Origin: an uncultured Chlorobiaceae bacterium
GTDB lineage: Bacteria > Bacteroidota > Chlorobiia > Chlorobiales > Chlorobiaceae
Assembly (NCBI GenBank): GCA_903859055.1
Contig: CAIOLC010000257.1
Span: 1-40,695 of the forward strand
Direction: 5' to 3'
Length of the DNA: 40,695 bases
Made by a program: the position numbers and the translations under genes
Part shown: in pieces, positions 38,834-40,695 of the stretch
Numbering within the stretch: position 1 is the first letter of the stretch
Layout of the letters: every line of letters begins with the position of its first letter
The notes under the pieces: model-generated
What the model saw: only the letters and a program-made list of their open reading frames with translations
Databases searched by the model: none
What the model was told of the DNA's origin: nothing

Positions 38834-40137
38834 GCCACTATCAGAGATATCCGGCTTACAGGGATTCCTGTGTGGAGTGGATCGGGGAGATACCGGGGCA
38901 TTGGGAGGTGAAGCAAACAAGACATATTTTCAAAATCTTTAGTGGTTCCACACCAAAAAGCGGCGAAGAGCTCTACTGGGATGGCGATATAACATGGTTT
39001 ACTCCTGATGATTTAGGCAATAACCAGCAAAAAAACATATCGGAGAGCCGAAGAAAAATAACTGAAGAGGGATATAAAAGTTGTGGAACCTCTCTTGCGA
39101 AAAAGAACAGCATTGTTTTTTCAACTCGCGCACCCATCGGACATATTGCACTTTCAACAGTACCGGCCTGTTGCAATCAAGGATGCAGAATTCTTGAACC
39201 TGAAAACGGGAATACTGACTATTGGTACTACACTCTGGCGTCAGCAAAACCAATCCTGCAAAGCTTGGGACAAGGAAGCACATTTATGGAGCTTCCTCGC
39301 CAAAGCCTTGCCAGTTTTAACTTACCGTTTCCCCCGCATGAAGAACAGCAAGCCATTGCAAGCTTCCTTGACCGGAAAACAGCAGAAATAGACGAACTGA
39401 TTACAAGAAAAAAGGAGCTGCTCAAAAAACTCGACGAAAAACGCACTGCACTCATCACCCGGGCCGTCACCAAAGGACTTGCCCCTTCAGCGCCGATGAA
39501 AGAGTCTGGTGTAGAGTGGCTTAGAGAGATTCCGAAACATTGGGAGGTGAAACAAACAAGACTTATTTTCAAAATATTCAGCGGTTCTACACCGAGAAGC
39601 GGCGAAGAACTCTTCTGGGATGGTGATATAGTCTGGTTTACTCCTGAAGATTTAGGCAATAACCAGCCAAAAAACATATCTGAAAGCCGAAGAAAAATAA
39701 CTGAAGAGGGATATAATAGCTGCGGCACCTCTCTTGCAAAATCAAACAGTGTTGTTCTTTCAACTCGCGCTCCCATCGGGCATTTTGCAATTTCAACAGT
39801 ACCAGCATGCTGCAATCAAGGATGCAGAATTCTTGAACCTGAAAACGGTATTCCAGAATATTGGTACTACACCCTGTTATCAGCAAAACCAATATTACAA
39901 TGCTTGGGACAAGGCAGCACTTTCATGGAGCTTCCCCGCCAAAGCCTTGCGGGTTTTAAATTACCAGTTCCCCCACTCGAAGAACAGCAAGCCATCGCGG
40001 AACACATAGAGAAAAAAACAGCAACAATAGATCGTCAGAAAGCACAAGTCACTGAAGCAATCGAACGGCTAAAGGAGTACAGAAGTGCGCTCATTACCGA
40101 CACCGTAACCGGTAAAATGAATGTTCAATTGCTATAA
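38830..40137 (+). CDS. hsdS: Type I restriction-modification specificity subunit HsdS with near-identical duplicated TRDs
   Basis: ATGA overlap with hsdM. Two TRDs each VEW..EIP.HWEVKQTR.IFKIFSGSTP.SGEEL.WDGDI.WFTP.DLGNN...PPxEEQQAIA, and conserved helices (FLDRKTAEIDELITRKKELLKKLDEKRTALITRAVTKG). Confidence 0.95.
   Translation: MSHYQRYPAYRDSCVEWIGEIPGHWEVKQTRHIFKIFSGSTPKSGEELYWDGDITWFTPDDLGNNQQKNISESRRKITEEGYKSCGTSLAKKNSIVFSTRAPIGHIALSTVPACCNQGCRILEPENGNTDYWYYTLASAKPILQSLGQGSTFMELPRQSLASFNLPFPPHEEQQAIASFLDRKTAEIDELITRKKELLKKLDEKRTALITRAVTKGLAPSAPMKESGVEWLREIPKHWEVKQTRLIFKIFSGSTPRSGEELFWDGDIVWFTPEDLGNNQPKNISESRRKITEEGYNSCGTSLAKSNSVVLSTRAPIGHFAISTVPACCNQGCRILEPENGIPEYWYYTLLSAKPILQCLGQGSTFMELPRQSLAGFKLPVPPLEEQQAIAEHIEKKTATIDRQKAQVTEAIERLKEYRSALITDTVTGKMNVQLL
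38872..39360 (+). repeat. Direct repeat copy 1: hsdS TRD1
   Basis: 163-codon unit VEWIGEIPGHW...EEQQAIA, in-frame duplicate of 39511-39999 at an offset of 639 bp. Confidence 0.95.
39511..39999 (+). repeat. Direct repeat copy 2: hsdS TRD2
   Basis: 163-codon unit VEWLREIPKHW...EEQQAIA; 24 residue differences from copy 1 by hand alignment. Confidence 0.95.
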
Positions 40138-40457
40138 CATGGTTGGGTGAGAAACCTTCGGTCAAACAGGCGCACGTCATTGTAACGATTCTTGGCGTGA
40201 CAGAGACCGCCACAGCCCTGCCCGCTTGTGGCTGGTTTAGCCAATCACATACATCCTGACATTAAATAAAAAAATTGTAAAATCCCTTCACAAAAGGTAA
40301 ATTCCGGTTGCTTTTTTTGGTAAAACGAATCTACAGCCACAAAATGTGGTCTTGTAGGCTATTGCTACTGTAGCAGAAAAACCTGACGTGTTTTTCTCCC
40401 TTGCCTTGATAACAGTACAATCATACAGATTACTTCAAATCCACAAACACATCAGCC

Positions 40458-40661
40458 ATGCAAGAGACGTCTCTTGAAACCACTATACAAAGATACCAGG
40501 AGCTGCTAAACAACAAAGATGTTAGGCAAATTGCGAGTTGGGTTGAGTCAAACAACTCTCAACCAACAGATGAGAGGGCACTTGTTGAAAGAGCTAAACT
40601 AAACGCTGAAAAGTTTTTTAAAAAAATTGATTCGGCCATGCAGCTCAACCTTCCACAATAA
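40458..40661 (+). CDS. Small hypothetical protein downstream of hsdS
   Basis: 67-aa ORF MQETSLETTIQRYQELLNNKDVRQIASWVESNN...; soluble helical composition; no family recognised. Confidence 0.4.
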   Translation: MQETSLETTIQRYQELLNNKDVRQIASWVESNNSQPTDERALVERAKLNAEKFFKKIDSAMQLNLPQ

Positions 40662-40695
40662 CGATAATGCCGTATGACATATCCTGAAGGTTGCG

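Noticed and set aside
38111-38920. Minus-strand 269-aa ORF inside hsdM/hsdS
   Set aside because: Antisense shadow ORF of a strongly supported hsdM frame; Phe/Ala/Val-rich translation without domain features.
38872-39999. hsdS repeats as CRISPR or as a misassembly duplicate
   Set aside because: Repeats are 489 bp, only two, in frame within one gene and diverged at many positions, so neither CRISPR nor an exact assembly duplication fits.
40331-40358. CTACAgCCACA...TGTGGtcTTGTAG hairpin downstream of hsdS as a terminator
   Set aside because: Imperfect stem and no U-tract; direction and function cannot be supported from sequence alone.

Overview
The window looks like a chromosomal segment from a green sulfur bacterium (Chlorobiaceae). 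That inference rests on the c555-type cytochromes, the gene content and the protein style. From left to right it contains: (i) a zone of decayed insertion sequences, with an ISAzo13-like transposase split onto opposite strands and a frameshifted IS1380-like C-terminus; (ii) a minus-strand exopolysaccharide assembly/export block (CapD-type dehydratase, a beta-barrel-like protein with threefold internal repeats, Wzz, Wza/SLBB); (iii) recQ and a MoxR/DUF58/BatD-like operon; (iv) plus-strand tsaD, yajC, carA, a class V aminotransferase, a BatC-like TPR protein, a B12-binding-type radical SAM protein, two tandem cytochrome c555-like genes, proC and a BatD-like gene; (v) a GDPD, a YqaE/Pmp3 microprotein plus UspA, leuA and tRNA-Asn(GTT); (vi) the canonical DUF177-rpmF-plsX-fabH-fabD-fabG-acpP-fabF-rnc cluster; (vii) an ACT-domain protein, a PLP aminotransferase and a type I restriction-modification hsdM-hsdS pair. 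The strongest unusual signal is hsdS. Its two target-recognition domains are near-identical tandem copies (24 differences in 163 aligned residues by hand count), so it is predicted to recognise a symmetric bipartite site. The second strongest is the EPS-operon outer-membrane-like protein built from three repeats, each with a glycine-rich GAGGGxGG..SGGGL-type motif. All family assignments were made by eye from the translations; no searches were run.
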